This document shows, one piece after another, positions 40,302-49,380 of a stretch of DNA of 64,000 bases. Both the position numbers and the translations under genes were made by a program. Under the pieces are notes generated by a model. The model was not told where the DNA came from. It saw only the letters and a list, made by a program, of their open reading frames with translations, and searched no databases. Every line of letters begins with the position of its first letter. The stretch's first letter is position 1. The stretch comes from Alphaproteobacteria bacterium (lineage in GTDB: Bacteria; Pseudomonadota; Alphaproteobacteria; Rhodospirillales; WMHbin7), in the NCBI GenBank assembly GCA_015232335.1, contig JADFZV010000010.1:1-64000 (forward strand). Reading direction: 5' to 3'.

Positions 40302-41450
40302 ATGTCATTTCAGCGTAAAGCGCTGGCCACGCTGCTAGGCTCGTTGTTGATCATTTTTGCTGCGGTCGCCTATCTGACCAGCAATCTGTTCGTGCAAAGC
40401 ACCGAAAAGGCCGAGACCAGCCAGTACGAGCTGATGAAAAAGATCCTCGAATTCAACATCCAAGGTCTTGAAACCCGCGCCCTGGCCAGGGCCGAGCTGG
40501 TGGCCAGCCTGCCCAATGTGCGCGACATGGTCGCCAACAAAAACCGCGATGGTCTGGCCGCCGAAATGAAATTGATGTTCGAGGTTCAGCGCGACAAGTT
40601 CGGCGTCGATCAGGCGCAATTTCACATTGCCCCCGCCACTTCGCTGTTGCGCCTGAACAATCTGCCCAAGTTTGGCGACGATCTGTCTTCCTACCGCCCC
40701 ATCGTGGTGGCGGTGAACAAGGATAATGTGGCCCGCAAGGGTCTGTCGATTTCGCGTTCCGGGCCAGGCGTGTTTGGCGTGGCGCCGATCTTCGACCGCG
40801 CAGGCAAGCCGGTGGGCAGCTTCGAGTTTGGCAGCAATTTCAATTTGGTCCTAGACGGCATCAAGCGGGCTTATGGGCTGGAATCGGCCCTGTTCATGGA
40901 TGAGGCGAGGCTCAAGTCGGCAGCGCCCGATCTGGGCGGCGACGTTTATTCCGAAAAGAACCGCATGGGCCGTTTCATTAAATACGGATCAACCAATTGG
41001 GAATTGCTGCGCAATCTGGTGACCGATTCCGAACTGTCCGATCCCAGCATCTCCAGCAATCCCTATACTGCTGAATTCCAGGGCACTGCTTATGGCGTGG
41101 TTGCGGTTCCGCTGCTGAATTCAGCGGGCGACATGTTGGGAATCATCATCTCGGCCAAGGATTTCAGCCCGACGCGCAGCACGCTGGGTCAATCTCTGAT
41201 TTGGCTGACCATGTTCTCCCTGTTTGGTCTGGTCTTCATGGCAGGCGTGATCATCGTGATCGTGCGCGGCGCCATCGCCAGTCCGCTGGCCGCCCTCAAC
41301 CAACGCTTCCAAAGCCTGGTCAAGGGCGAAGATGCCCAGCCGATTGAAAGCAGCGAAGGTTTTTATGGCGAGATCGGCGAGTTGGCGGAACATTACGAAA
41401 GCCTGCGCGCGCGCCAGTCGGTGGACGGCAGCAAGGCAGGTGCACAATGA
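40302..41450 (+). CDS. Cache-domain membrane protein with HAMP-like tail but no output domain
   Basis: A 382-residue membrane sensor. TM1 is at residues about 8-28, and a periplasmic double-Cache-like region of about 270 residues resembles dCache_3 of chemoreceptors (GVFGVAPIFDRAGKPVGSFEFG is diagnostic). TM2 is followed by a HAMP-like cytoplasmic segment of about 50 residues. There is no methyl-accepting, kinase or GGDEF domain. ATG 40302 follows AGGGGGAAG; the frame from 40236 is less likely. Its stop overlaps the channel gene start by 4 bp, suggesting a stoichiometric complex with the ion channel. Confidence 0.82.
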   Translation: MSFQRKALATLLGSLLIIFAAVAYLTSNLFVQSTEKAETSQYELMKKILEFNIQGLETRALARAELVASLPNVRDMVANKNRDGLAAEMKLMFEVQRDKFGVDQAQFHIAPATSLLRLNNLPKFGDDLSSYRPIVVAVNKDNVARKGLSISRSGPGVFGVAPIFDRAGKPVGSFEFGSNFNLVLDGIKRAYGLESALFMDEARLKSAAPDLGGDVYSEKNRMGRFIKYGSTNWELLRNLVTDSELSDPSISSNPYTAEFQGTAYGVVAVPLLNSAGDMLGIIISAKDFSPTRSTLGQSLIWLTMFSLFGLVFMAGVIIVIVRGAIASPLAALNQRFQSLVKGEDAQPIESSEGFYGEIGELAEHYESLRARQSVDGSKAGAQ

Positions 41451-42520
41451 TCCGCTGGCTGATCGCAATCTTGTTCTCGCTGCAGGCTTTTGCAGCAGCG
41501 GCCCAGGATGATCCAACCCAACTGCCCTGGGGCCAGGGTTTTCCGGTGCTGGTGCGTGCTGGTCTCAGCTTCGTCGAGGTGAAGGCGATTAACGAGAACG
41601 AGGGCAATTTCACCGCCACGGTGGACATGCGCCTGCGCTGGCGTGATCTGCGTCTGGCCTATCCGGCGTCGCAAGCCTCTTCAACCGGCTATATCGACTA
41701 TAAGGAAGACGCCGCTGAAAAGAAGCTAAGCGAGATTTGGAACCCCCGTTCCGAGTTCGGAAACATGAACGGCGAGCCGACCTTCAAGAAAACAGGCCTG
41801 CGGATTTATCCCAACGGTCGAGCCGAATTGCTTCAGCGCACCACGGCCACCTTCAACACCGACTTTCCGCTGGAAAAGTTTCCCTTCGACAACCAGCTTT
41901 TGACGGTGGAGATTCTGTCGCGCATCGAACCTACGCAAAAGGTGCAGTTCGATTTCCGCCAGGAAGAGCTGGAATTCAGCAATACCCGCTATATTAAGGA
42001 AATCGACGGTTGGACGGTGGGGCTGGTTGAACTGGCTCCGACTCCTGTGCCGTCCTGGCGCGGCGAGATGAATACCGGCGTAACGGTGGGATTGGCGATC
42101 AAGCGCGATCAGGGCAGTCTGCTGGCTACCATTTTCGTGCCTCTCTTCTCCTCGCTGTTGATCCCTCTGTTGGCATTGTGGCTAAACAAGATGGAAGACG
42201 GAGAGTTCACCGTTGATGCGACAGAATTGACCAATATCAGCATTGGCGGTCTGTTTGCCGTCGTCGGCTTGAACTTCACGGTGAATTCCAGCTTCGTCAA
42301 TCTGGCGGTTGGCGACAACCCGGTGATGCGGCTGTTCGGCTTGAACTACTTCCTGCTGGGATTGTGCATCGCCATTGGCATCATTTTCTATCGCTTCAAT
42401 ACCGTGAAGAAGATGTCCGGCCATTATGTGCAGAACGAATTGTTCGTCTACATGAATTGGGCGATTCCCTTGCTGGTGCTATGCACGGCAACCGCCATGG
42501 TGATGATGGCGATGTTCTAA
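41447..42520 (+). CDS. Pentameric ligand-gated ion channel (GLIC/ELIC-like)
   Basis: Prokaryotic Cys-loop-type receptor of 357 residues. The signal peptide ends AAAAQ. The extracellular beta-sandwich domain has the family's Pro-loop KFPFDNQ, without the eukaryotic cysteines. Four helices follow: M1 (SLLATIFVPLFSSLLIPLL), the pore-lining M2 (TNISIGGLFAVVGLNF), M3 and M4, with a very short M3-M4 loop. The ATG overlaps the upstream Cache gene. A strong hairpin at 42534-42562 ends the operon. Ion selectivity and ligand are unknown. Confidence 0.9.
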   Translation: MIRWLIAILFSLQAFAAAAQDDPTQLPWGQGFPVLVRAGLSFVEVKAINENEGNFTATVDMRLRWRDLRLAYPASQASSTGYIDYKEDAAEKKLSEIWNPRSEFGNMNGEPTFKKTGLRIYPNGRAELLQRTTATFNTDFPLEKFPFDNQLLTVEILSRIEPTQKVQFDFRQEELEFSNTRYIKEIDGWTVGLVELAPTPVPSWRGEMNTGVTVGLAIKRDQGSLLATIFVPLFSSLLIPLLALWLNKMEDGEFTVDATELTNISIGGLFAVVGLNFTVNSSFVNLAVGDNPVMRLFGLNYFLLGLCIAIGIIFYRFNTVKKMSGHYVQNELFVYMNWAIPLLVLCTATAMVMMAMF

Positions 42521-42533
42521 AGCAAATGCGTGC

Positions 42534-42562
42534 CACCCTGCCGGGATGTTTCCGGCAGGGTG
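42534..42562. terminator. Hairpin terminator between channel gene and HD-GYP gene
   Basis: CACCCTGCCGG (42534-42544) pairs perfectly with CCGGCAGGGTG (42552-42562). It sits between two convergent genes and could serve both. No long T run follows on the plus strand. Confidence 0.65.
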
Positions 42563-42583
42563 CGCCGCATAGCTCAGGCAAGA

Positions 42584-44005
42584 TCAGATCGCGTAATTCA
42601 TGTCTTCAAGCAAAATATGGTTGCGCAGCCAATCGGCCACGAATTTGGCAACCGTATCACCCAGATTAACATTGCCTTCGTAGAAGTTCGCCCGGATGGT
42701 CCTTAGCTCATCGACCAGATCGCGGTGAATCGCTTCATGGCGCTCGATGTTGTCAAAGCCGATCCGGCGCAGATGCTCTTCCTCGCGTGAGAAATGGGCA
42801 GCGGCATAGCCCAGCAACTCGTCCAGCACGAATTCCAGAACCGTCTTGTCACCGCGATTGGCGGGCAGGCTCATTTGGTTGACCAGCCCGATCAGTGTCA
42901 GGTGATCGCGGTCAAGAACAGGATGGCCAACGCTCATCGCCTCAGACCAGCGGATGACCGGCGTCTTGCGACGTTCTTCGAAAACCAGCAGGGTGGCTGA
43001 AATGATCTGCGGATCGAACTGACTGCCTGACTGCTTAACCAGATAATTGATAGCCTCCTCCTCGGACCAGGCCCGCTTATAGGATCTAAGGCTGGTCAGG
43101 GCGTCAAAGACGTCGGCGACGGCAACGATGCGCGCCGACAAGGGTATCTTGTTCCTGCAAAGGCCTTCGGGATAGCCCGTTCCGTCATAGCGCTCATGAT
43201 GGTAGCGGGCAATTTCGGCGGCGATGCGCAAATAGTCGCTGTCAGGGGCCAGGGAAAGCGCCTTGGTCAAAATGGCGGCCCCGGCGACGGAGTGTTCCTG
43301 CATGGCCAACCGTTCGACATCGTCAAGCAGCCCAGGCTTTCTTAAGAGATCGTCGCCAATCGCAACCTTGCCCACGTCGTGCAGAATGCTGGCCAAGCCG
43401 ACCTGAGCGCGAAAATCCTGATCAATTTCGTTGGGAAAAGCCCTGGCATTGTCGAGCGAGCGCGCAATTTCCTGGGTCAGGCGCGCCACGCGCATCACAT
43501 GCTCGCCAGTGTCGGTATCGCGAAATTCTGCCAGATCGGCCAGGGCCAACACGGTGGCCCGCTTGGCGTTTTTAAGCTGCACCGACGGGGCAAGCTGCGC
43601 TTTCACCTCGGTGTAGCTGAATGTGTAGCCGCCGCTTGATAGCGGCGCTCCCGTCTCTTCCAACAGCCGACCATCTGGCAAACGCCACTGGCGGCAAATT
43701 CTTTGCCGGTTGCGAACCGGCGCCATTCTTTCGTCGTGGGTGGCGTCGCTGATATCCTGGCCATACATGCCGCGTTCTGAAAGAATCCGAACGATATTCG
43801 CATAATTGGCCCTGGCGTGGCAGACGCGTTCCTTCAGGTCAAACAGGCGCCGATATCGCGAACTTGCAAAAGTGATTCTTTCGCGGGCATCCAGAATTAG
43901 CACTGCCAGATCAAGGCTGTCGAAAGCCTCGGCAATTGGCAAGGTTGACGTCGCTTCAATTAGATCCAAGGGTGATTCCTTCGTGTCGGAATCAGGGCGG
44001 GACAT
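42584..44005 (-). CDS. PAS-HD-GYP phosphodiesterase fused to hemerythrin
   Basis: A 473-residue soluble signalling protein. An N-terminal PAS-like region (LILDARERITFASSRYRRLF) is followed by an HD-GYP domain with ILHDVGK, HHERYDGTGYP and VFDALTS. The C-terminal bacteriohemerythrin domain has LDRDH, HFSREEEHL, HEAIH and NHILLEDM, a full set of di-iron ligands. HD-GYP domains hydrolyse cyclic-di-GMP; the hemerythrin could make this oxygen- or redox-dependent. It converges on the channel gene and is divergent from the hybrid kinase. Confidence 0.9.
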   Translation of the reverse strand: MSRPDSDTKESPLDLIEATSTLPIAEAFDSLDLAVLILDARERITFASSRYRRLFDLKERVCHARANYANIVRILSERGMYGQDISDATHDERMAPVRNRQRICRQWRLPDGRLLEETGAPLSSGGYTFSYTEVKAQLAPSVQLKNAKRATVLALADLAEFRDTDTGEHVMRVARLTQEIARSLDNARAFPNEIDQDFRAQVGLASILHDVGKVAIGDDLLRKPGLLDDVERLAMQEHSVAGAAILTKALSLAPDSDYLRIAAEIARYHHERYDGTGYPEGLCRNKIPLSARIVAVADVFDALTSLRSYKRAWSEEEAINYLVKQSGSQFDPQIISATLLVFEERRKTPVIRWSEAMSVGHPVLDRDHLTLIGLVNQMSLPANRGDKTVLEFVLDELLGYAAAHFSREEEHLRRIGFDNIERHEAIHRDLVDELRTIRANFYEGNVNLGDTVAKFVADWLRNHILLEDMNYAI

Positions 44006-44138
44006 TAGCGTCTCCTGCGGTCAAGTCAGATTGTGTTCGTAAGCGTAGAACGTAGATGACATATGAATGGCTTGTGAATGGTGATCCACAACTCAATATT
44101 CTTATGCCCTTTTTCTGGACGCGGCGATTGCAAAGCCG

Positions 44139-44213
44139 CTAGTGTCAAGATTCGGAAGCTCGTAAGATTTGCAATGGGCGATTTACGAACTTTCGAATCG
44201 ATGAGGACACTAG
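44139..44213. repeat. CTAGTGT-ended hairpin element, copy 1
   Basis: The segment starts CTAGTGTC and ends GGACACTAG. The arms are imperfect inverted repeats (ATTCG...TCGTAA against TTACGA...CGAAT). It is followed 14 bp later by a second element with the same ends. Likely a REP/MITE-like extragenic palindrome. Confidence 0.65.
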
Positions 44214-44227
44214 CAAATATTTGATTT

Positions 44228-44303
44228 CTAGTGTGGTTCTCGGTTTCGAAGTTCCTGAAGGCGGTGCCGCATAGTCGCAGGAACTTCGAAACCACCACAC
44301 TAG
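44228..44303. repeat. CTAGTGT-ended hairpin element, copy 2
   Basis: CTAGTGTGGT then GGTTTCGAAGTTCCTG on the left pairs with its complement ending ACCACACTAG at 44303. The arms are 26 bp and perfect except for a 4-base TCTC insertion in the left arm, around a 20-base loop. It lies 32 bp before the hybrid kinase start and may affect its expression. Confidence 0.7.
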
Positions 44304-44334
44304 CATCACATATTGCCTGTCATTGGAGTTCGCC

Positions 44335-47300
44335 GTGCGTCGCGTAAGTATCTTCCTTTGCCTTGTCTTGTGCATTGCTCTTGGGGGGCAGGCTGTCCAT
44401 GCCGATGCCGAGCCTTGGGATCGGGTCGTTCCACCTGTCTTTAAGCATTTGAATGCCACCAACGGCCTGCCATATCCGGTGGCGTTCTCAATCGTGCAGG
44501 ACGGCGAAGGATATATCTGGGTTGCCACGCCCGGCGGTCTGGCGCGCTGGGACGGTCTTCGCCTGACTGTGTTCAGGCACGACGAAAATGTCGAAGGGTC
44601 GCTGCCCGAAAATATCGTTACCCACCTGCACACGGATCGGCAAGGAAGATTATGGCTTAGCAGCGCATCCGGAATCGTTTCCAGATTTGATGCATCACGC
44701 CGCAAATTCATTTCCTATCGCGATAATGGCAGCGGCGTTGGCCGGGTGCTTGATCTGGCAAGCGATGACAAGGGAGGCATTTGGATTGCAGGCAGGCGCG
44801 GCCTGGCCAGATTGGATTCCAATAAGGGCGTTTGGGATTACCAAGACGCCCTTAAAGGCATGCCACCCGGCGAGGTGACCAGCCTTCTGATCGACAGTGC
44901 TGGGCGCGTATGGGCGGGAAGTGCTGAAGGCTTGATGCGAAAGAACGACGCGCATCAAGCGTTCCAGCGCATTGTCATGCCGCCTCGAACGAAGGTCGGA
45001 AAGGTGACGGCCTTGTTCGAAGATAGCCACCATGTCATCTGGTTTGGAACCGGCAAGGGCGCCGTCGGCACGGTGGATGATGAAAGGGGCCAACTGAATT
45101 TTGAACCTACCCTGCCACTGACCGGACACCAGATTTCCTCCATCATTGAAGTTCGACCGGGCGTGCTGTGGTTCGGCGAATTCGGAAACGGAATACGCGA
45201 GCTTCGCACGGCATCGTTCGAGACCAGGCACTTCCAACACAGTCCGTCCCTGACCGCCAGTCTTGGTGACAATTCTGTCAGCGGATTGCTGGTTGATCGA
45301 TCAGGCATGGTTTGGGCCAGCACCCAGGCCGGGGTCAGTTACAGCATTCCTGCCAATCGACAAATCATGACCATCGTTCCCAGCCAACCGAAGGGGCTTC
45401 AGGGGATGGATGCCAGAAGCCTTGCCGCTTCACAAAAGGGCCGGGTGTGGGTTGGTCACAGAAGATCTGGCATCGCCCTGCTCGACCCAATCGCCAATGT
45501 GGTTAAATCCATTCCAACCGGCAATCAGCCCGGCGACTTGCCGGTCGGCGCAGTCCAGACCATCGTTGACAGCGGCGACGGCAAGCTGTGGGTTGGGCTT
45601 CCCTCGGGTCTGTACCGGGTCGATCAGGTAAGCAAGCAGGCCACACAATACATGCCCCTGGCCAATACGGATGTTCGCGCCCTGCTTTTGGACAAGCGAG
45701 GACTTTGGGTGACGGGCTCGGAAGGTCTTGCGCTGATTAAGTCTGAGAATGAACCACCGAAACTCTTCCAGCCTTCGCGGGACAATCCCACCAGCATCAG
45801 CGACGCCAGCGGAATGGCGTTGGCCCTGGATAGGATGGGGCGAATATGGGTGGCGACGCAAAGGGGGCTTAACCTTCTTGAGGATGAGAAGGATGGCAAA
45901 TTCCGCCGTTTCCTTGCCGATCCCGACAATCCTAATGGCTTGCACAGCAACATTGTCTCAAGCATTGGATCGGATAGCTCAGGCAGGTTCTGGCTGGGCA
46001 CAGGCGACGGCATTGCCATTTTCGATCCTACGCAACTGGATGAGCCCAAGTTCATGCGATTAGGCGTGGAGCAAGGGCTGCCTCATGACACGGTATTGTC
46101 AGTAATTGAAGGAGCCGATGGAAAAATGTTTGCGGGAACGGGGGGCGGCTTGGCGGTCATCGATCCCCAGGATTTTTCAATTCGCACCATTGAACCGTCG
46201 CAGGGCGGGCAGATCGGCACCTTCTGGGCAAGTTCCGCTGCTCGCCTGACTGATGGAACGCTGGCGCTGGGCGGCTTTGGCGGCATGGTGGTGATTCGTC
46301 CTGGCCCCCTTCCAGAATGGAATTTCAAGCCGCCCATGGTTTTGACCGAGGTTCGCGTGGGCCGCAAGGTGGTCGCGGCATCGGGCGGCATCACTATCGA
46401 ACCCAAAAATCGGGGCTTCTCGGTGGAATTCGCCGCCCTGGATTTCTCGGCGCCGGAAAAAAACCGCTATGCCTATCGTCTGCTCGGCAGCGACCAGGAT
46501 TGGGTCAGCATTCAGGCGCGCCAGCGCTTTATCCGCTACGCCAATCTGTCGCCGGGCAGCTATCGCTTGGAGGTCAAGGGAAGCAATGGCGTCGGCAACA
46601 TGAACGCCGACCCGGTAAGCCTTGAAATTCAGGTCATGCCTGCTTGGCACCAAACCTGGTGGTTCAGGCTGTTGATCGCGCTGGCCTGTCTTGCCGCTCT
46701 GGTTGGGCTTTGGCAGGGGCGCAAGCTCTATTATCTGCGCCGCGAGCTGGAACTGACCCTGCAGGTGGCGGCCAAGACGAGCGAAGTGGAAACCGCCATG
46801 CGTCGTGCCGTGGCGGGCGAGGAGGAGGCAAGGCGCGCCAAGGAAACGGCTGAATCCGCCGATCAAATGAAATCTCGCTTCCTGGCGATCATCGGCCATG
46901 AAATCCGCACACCCTTGAACGGTTTGCTGGGCATGCTGCAACTGCTTGATCCGCGTTCGCTTGAGAAGGGGCCGCGCGAGTTGCTGACTACGGCAAAAGA
47001 GGCCGGCAACAATTTGCGCTATCTGGTCGAGAGCATCTTGGAATATGGCCGCAGCAGCGTCAAAGATCCCGAGATCGCCTTAAGTGATATCGAGTTGCAT
47101 CGACTGGCGACCGACACGCTGGCGCTGATCCGCCCTCAGGCGCAAGCGAAGGGTCTTGATCTGATCTTGAAAGTAAGGCCAGAGCAGCCACTTTGGATCC
47201 GCTGCGATCAAATCAAGCTGTCGCGCATCTTGATCAACCTGCTGGGCAACGCGGTCAAGTTCACCGATGCGGGAAGCATCACGACAAACCTTTGTGTGCG

Positions 47301-48375
47301 AGAGGAAGGCGATCATTTGCGCCTGTCTGTCGCCGTCATCGACACGGGCATCGGCATTACCGACGATCTGCGCGAAGCGATCTTTGGCGATTTCGTGCAG
47401 GCCGACGATTCGATAACAAGAAAATATGGCGGCGCCGGACTGGGCTTGGCCATTTCAAGGCGCATGGCCGCACAAATGGCGGGAACGCTGACCGTAGAGA
47501 GCAATGTGGGGATGGGAAGCAGATTCCATCTCGACATTCAAGTTGAACCGGCAAAACCCCACCTTGAAGCAGAGGTCAGCGAGGTTCAGGCGACAACGCC
47601 AAGTTTGCGGGTTTTCGTGGTGGATGATGACGAGATCAATTTGCGCGTTGCCAGGCAGTTGCTGTTGCGCCTTGGCCATAGCCCAACATGCTTCAAATGC
47701 GGCAAGGATGCGATCAAGGCGCTGCCCGGCGCCGATGTCGATGCGATTTTGATGGATTTGCGCATGCCTGCCATGGATGGCATGGAAGCGACGCGCCGGA
47801 TCAGGCAGTGGGAAAAGGACCGCCAGGGCAGGCTTCGGATTCTGGCAATGACAGCCGATCTGTCCAAGGAGGTCTGGCGGCAGTGCGAGGAAGCGGGCAT
47901 GGATGGCGGCGTAGCGAAACCCGTGCAGTTGGCGAAGTTGAAGGAGGCCCTTGACGAGACCGACCTGCCTGATCTGCCGATCTATCCGCGCAGCCGCGCC
48001 CTGGATAAGGCCTTTCTTCGCGTGCAGTTGGAGATGTTGGGGTCTGGCGAAATGATTCGTCTGGCGCGATTGTTTCAAAAATCATCGCGCCTGATGATCG
48101 ATGCAATGGAAGCTGCCGCCTTGGCTGGCGACAGGCAGACCGTCGAAGCCCAGGCGCACCGAATGCGCAGCGCGGCAGGCCCTCTTGGCTTGGCTGATGT
48201 GGCAGACAAGGCGGGCCAGGTCGAGCAAGAGTCCCCAACCGCTTCGCAAGAACATCTTCAGACGTTGGTTGGCGAGCTTCGCAAGGCGCGCCGCTCTGGC
48301 CTGGAAGCTCTGGGCGCCGCGGCGCGCGGGCTTGGCGTGGATCAGGAGGAAGCGGCGGGGGCCGCGAACCTGTAG
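44335..48375 (+). CDS. Propeller-sensor hybrid histidine kinase (HK-REC-Hpt)
   Basis: About 1346 residues with a signal peptide. A long periplasmic region of regulator-propeller repeats (WVATPGGLARWDGLR type) and a Y_Y_Y domain (near residues 690-770) come first, then one TM helix. HisKA is FLAIIGHEIRTPLNG, a HATPase follows, the receiver has VDDDEINLRVA and LMDLRMPAMDG, and the C-terminal Hpt has AHRMRSAAGPLG. GTG 44335 has GGAG six bases upstream; TTG 44323 is the alternative. The partner is most likely the convergent OmpR-type regulator, as in TorS-TorR. Confidence 0.9.
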   Translation: MRRVSIFLCLVLCIALGGQAVHADAEPWDRVVPPVFKHLNATNGLPYPVAFSIVQDGEGYIWVATPGGLARWDGLRLTVFRHDENVEGSLPENIVTHLHTDRQGRLWLSSASGIVSRFDASRRKFISYRDNGSGVGRVLDLASDDKGGIWIAGRRGLARLDSNKGVWDYQDALKGMPPGEVTSLLIDSAGRVWAGSAEGLMRKNDAHQAFQRIVMPPRTKVGKVTALFEDSHHVIWFGTGKGAVGTVDDERGQLNFEPTLPLTGHQISSIIEVRPGVLWFGEFGNGIRELRTASFETRHFQHSPSLTASLGDNSVSGLLVDRSGMVWASTQAGVSYSIPANRQIMTIVPSQPKGLQGMDARSLAASQKGRVWVGHRRSGIALLDPIANVVKSIPTGNQPGDLPVGAVQTIVDSGDGKLWVGLPSGLYRVDQVSKQATQYMPLANTDVRALLLDKRGLWVTGSEGLALIKSENEPPKLFQPSRDNPTSISDASGMALALDRMGRIWVATQRGLNLLEDEKDGKFRRFLADPDNPNGLHSNIVSSIGSDSSGRFWLGTGDGIAIFDPTQLDEPKFMRLGVEQGLPHDTVLSVIEGADGKMFAGTGGGLAVIDPQDFSIRTIEPSQGGQIGTFWASSAARLTDGTLALGGFGGMVVIRPGPLPEWNFKPPMVLTEVRVGRKVVAASGGITIEPKNRGFSVEFAALDFSAPEKNRYAYRLLGSDQDWVSIQARQRFIRYANLSPGSYRLEVKGSNGVGNMNADPVSLEIQVMPAWHQTWWFRLLIALACLAALVGLWQGRKLYYLRRELELTLQVAAKTSEVETAMRRAVAGEEEARRAKETAESADQMKSRFLAIIGHEIRTPLNGLLGMLQLLDPRSLEKGPRELLTTAKEAGNNLRYLVESILEYGRSSVKDPEIALSDIELHRLATDTLALIRPQAQAKGLDLILKVRPEQPLWIRCDQIKLSRILINLLGNAVKFTDAGSITTNLCVREEGDHLRLSVAVIDTGIGITDDLREAIFGDFVQADDSITRKYGGAGLGLAISRRMAAQMAGTLTVESNVGMGSRFHLDIQVEPAKPHLEAEVSEVQATTPSLRVFVVDDDEINLRVARQLLLRLGHSPTCFKCGKDAIKALPGADVDAILMDLRMPAMDGMEATRRIRQWEKDRQGRLRILAMTADLSKEVWRQCEEAGMDGGVAKPVQLAKLKEALDETDLPDLPIYPRSRALDKAFLRVQLEMLGSGEMIRLARLFQKSSRLMIDAMEAAALAGDRQTVEAQAHRMRSAAGPLGLADVADKAGQVEQESPTASQEHLQTLVGELRKARRSGLEALGAAARGLGVDQEEAAGAANL

Positions 48376-49091
48376 CCGATGCCGGGAACGGTCACGATGA
48401 TAGAGCTTAACCCGTTCAACAGGTTCAGCTTTCGTCGTAAGCGGGACACCAGGGAATCGACCGTGCGCGTATCACCCTCACCGGAACGCGTGCTGACAAC
48501 CTCGGCCAGGAAATCACGGTACAGGGGCCTCCCATCCGCCTCAACCAGGGCCGCCAACAGGTCGAATTCGCCCCGTGTCAAGGCGATCTGTTCGCCGGAA
48601 TTGACGGCCAGTTCACGTCTGGTCAGATCTAGAATATAAGGTCCGAAGGACAGAATGGTGGGCCGCTTGCCGGGCGCACTATACAGCTCACGTCTGCGCA
48701 GCAAGGCCCGCGCACGCGCCATCAGTTCGCGCAAATTGACCGGCTTGATCACATAATCGTCGCCCGCCGATTCCAATCCAACGACGCGGTCGATTTCATT
48801 ATCGTTCTGAGTCACGAAAATGATGCCAACCCGGCTAGCGGCGCGCACTTCCTGAGAAAAGGAAATCCCGTTGGCGTCGGGAAGGCGAATATCGACGAAC
48901 AGCAGATCGATCGGGCCGCGCCGTAGAATCGCGCGGCATTCCGACGCTGTCCCAGCTTCTTGAACGTCAAATCCTTCGCCCGAAAAGTACTTACCAATCA
49001 TCGATCGGGTGACCGGGTCGTCATCCAACACGACTAGGCTGGGCCGAGCCTCTCTGCTCGCCCGCGATATTTGCAGGTTCTTTTCAAGCAT
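48342..49091 (-). CDS. OmpR/TorR-type response regulator
   Basis: A 249-residue regulator. The receiver begins LVVLDDDPVTRSMI, with phosphoacceptor Asp in LLFVDIRLPDANG and Lys in YVIKPVNLREL. The C-terminal winged helix is of the OmpR type (LTRGEFDLLAALVEADGRPL, VDSLVSRLRRKL). ATG 49091 begins the natural protein; the frame runs 77 codons upstream without support. Its 3' end overlaps the hybrid kinase 3' end by 34 bp. Target genes are unknown. Confidence 0.9.
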   Translation of the reverse strand: MLEKNLQISRASREARPSLVVLDDDPVTRSMIGKYFSGEGFDVQEAGTASECRAILRRGPIDLLFVDIRLPDANGISFSQEVRAASRVGIIFVTQNDNEIDRVVGLESAGDDYVIKPVNLRELMARARALLRRRELYSAPGKRPTILSFGPYILDLTRRELAVNSGEQIALTRGEFDLLAALVEADGRPLYRDFLAEVVSTRSGEGDTRTVDSLVSRLRRKLNLLNGLSSIIVTVPGIGYRFAAPAASS

Positions 49092-49380
49092 TGCTTTGCA
49101 CGTCAAACAGACCTCATTGAAAAAGACTATAAAACTTAAAAACTTAAATACAAGGAATTGGGGGTTATAGGCTTTTGTAAGCAGCTTGTTGTTAACGCCA
49201 CACCCTAGGTGGAAATGAATCCTAGTTGCCATGCCGACGCATTTCCCTTCATTACTCAGATGATGTGCCTCTCTCGCCCACCCCGTTCTTTGTCGTCGTT
49301 CCAACAAACGGAAAGGTTCCATTGAGGGCCATTGGCTGTAAATAGTACAAATGTATCAAAGTCGCACATAGACCAGCCAG

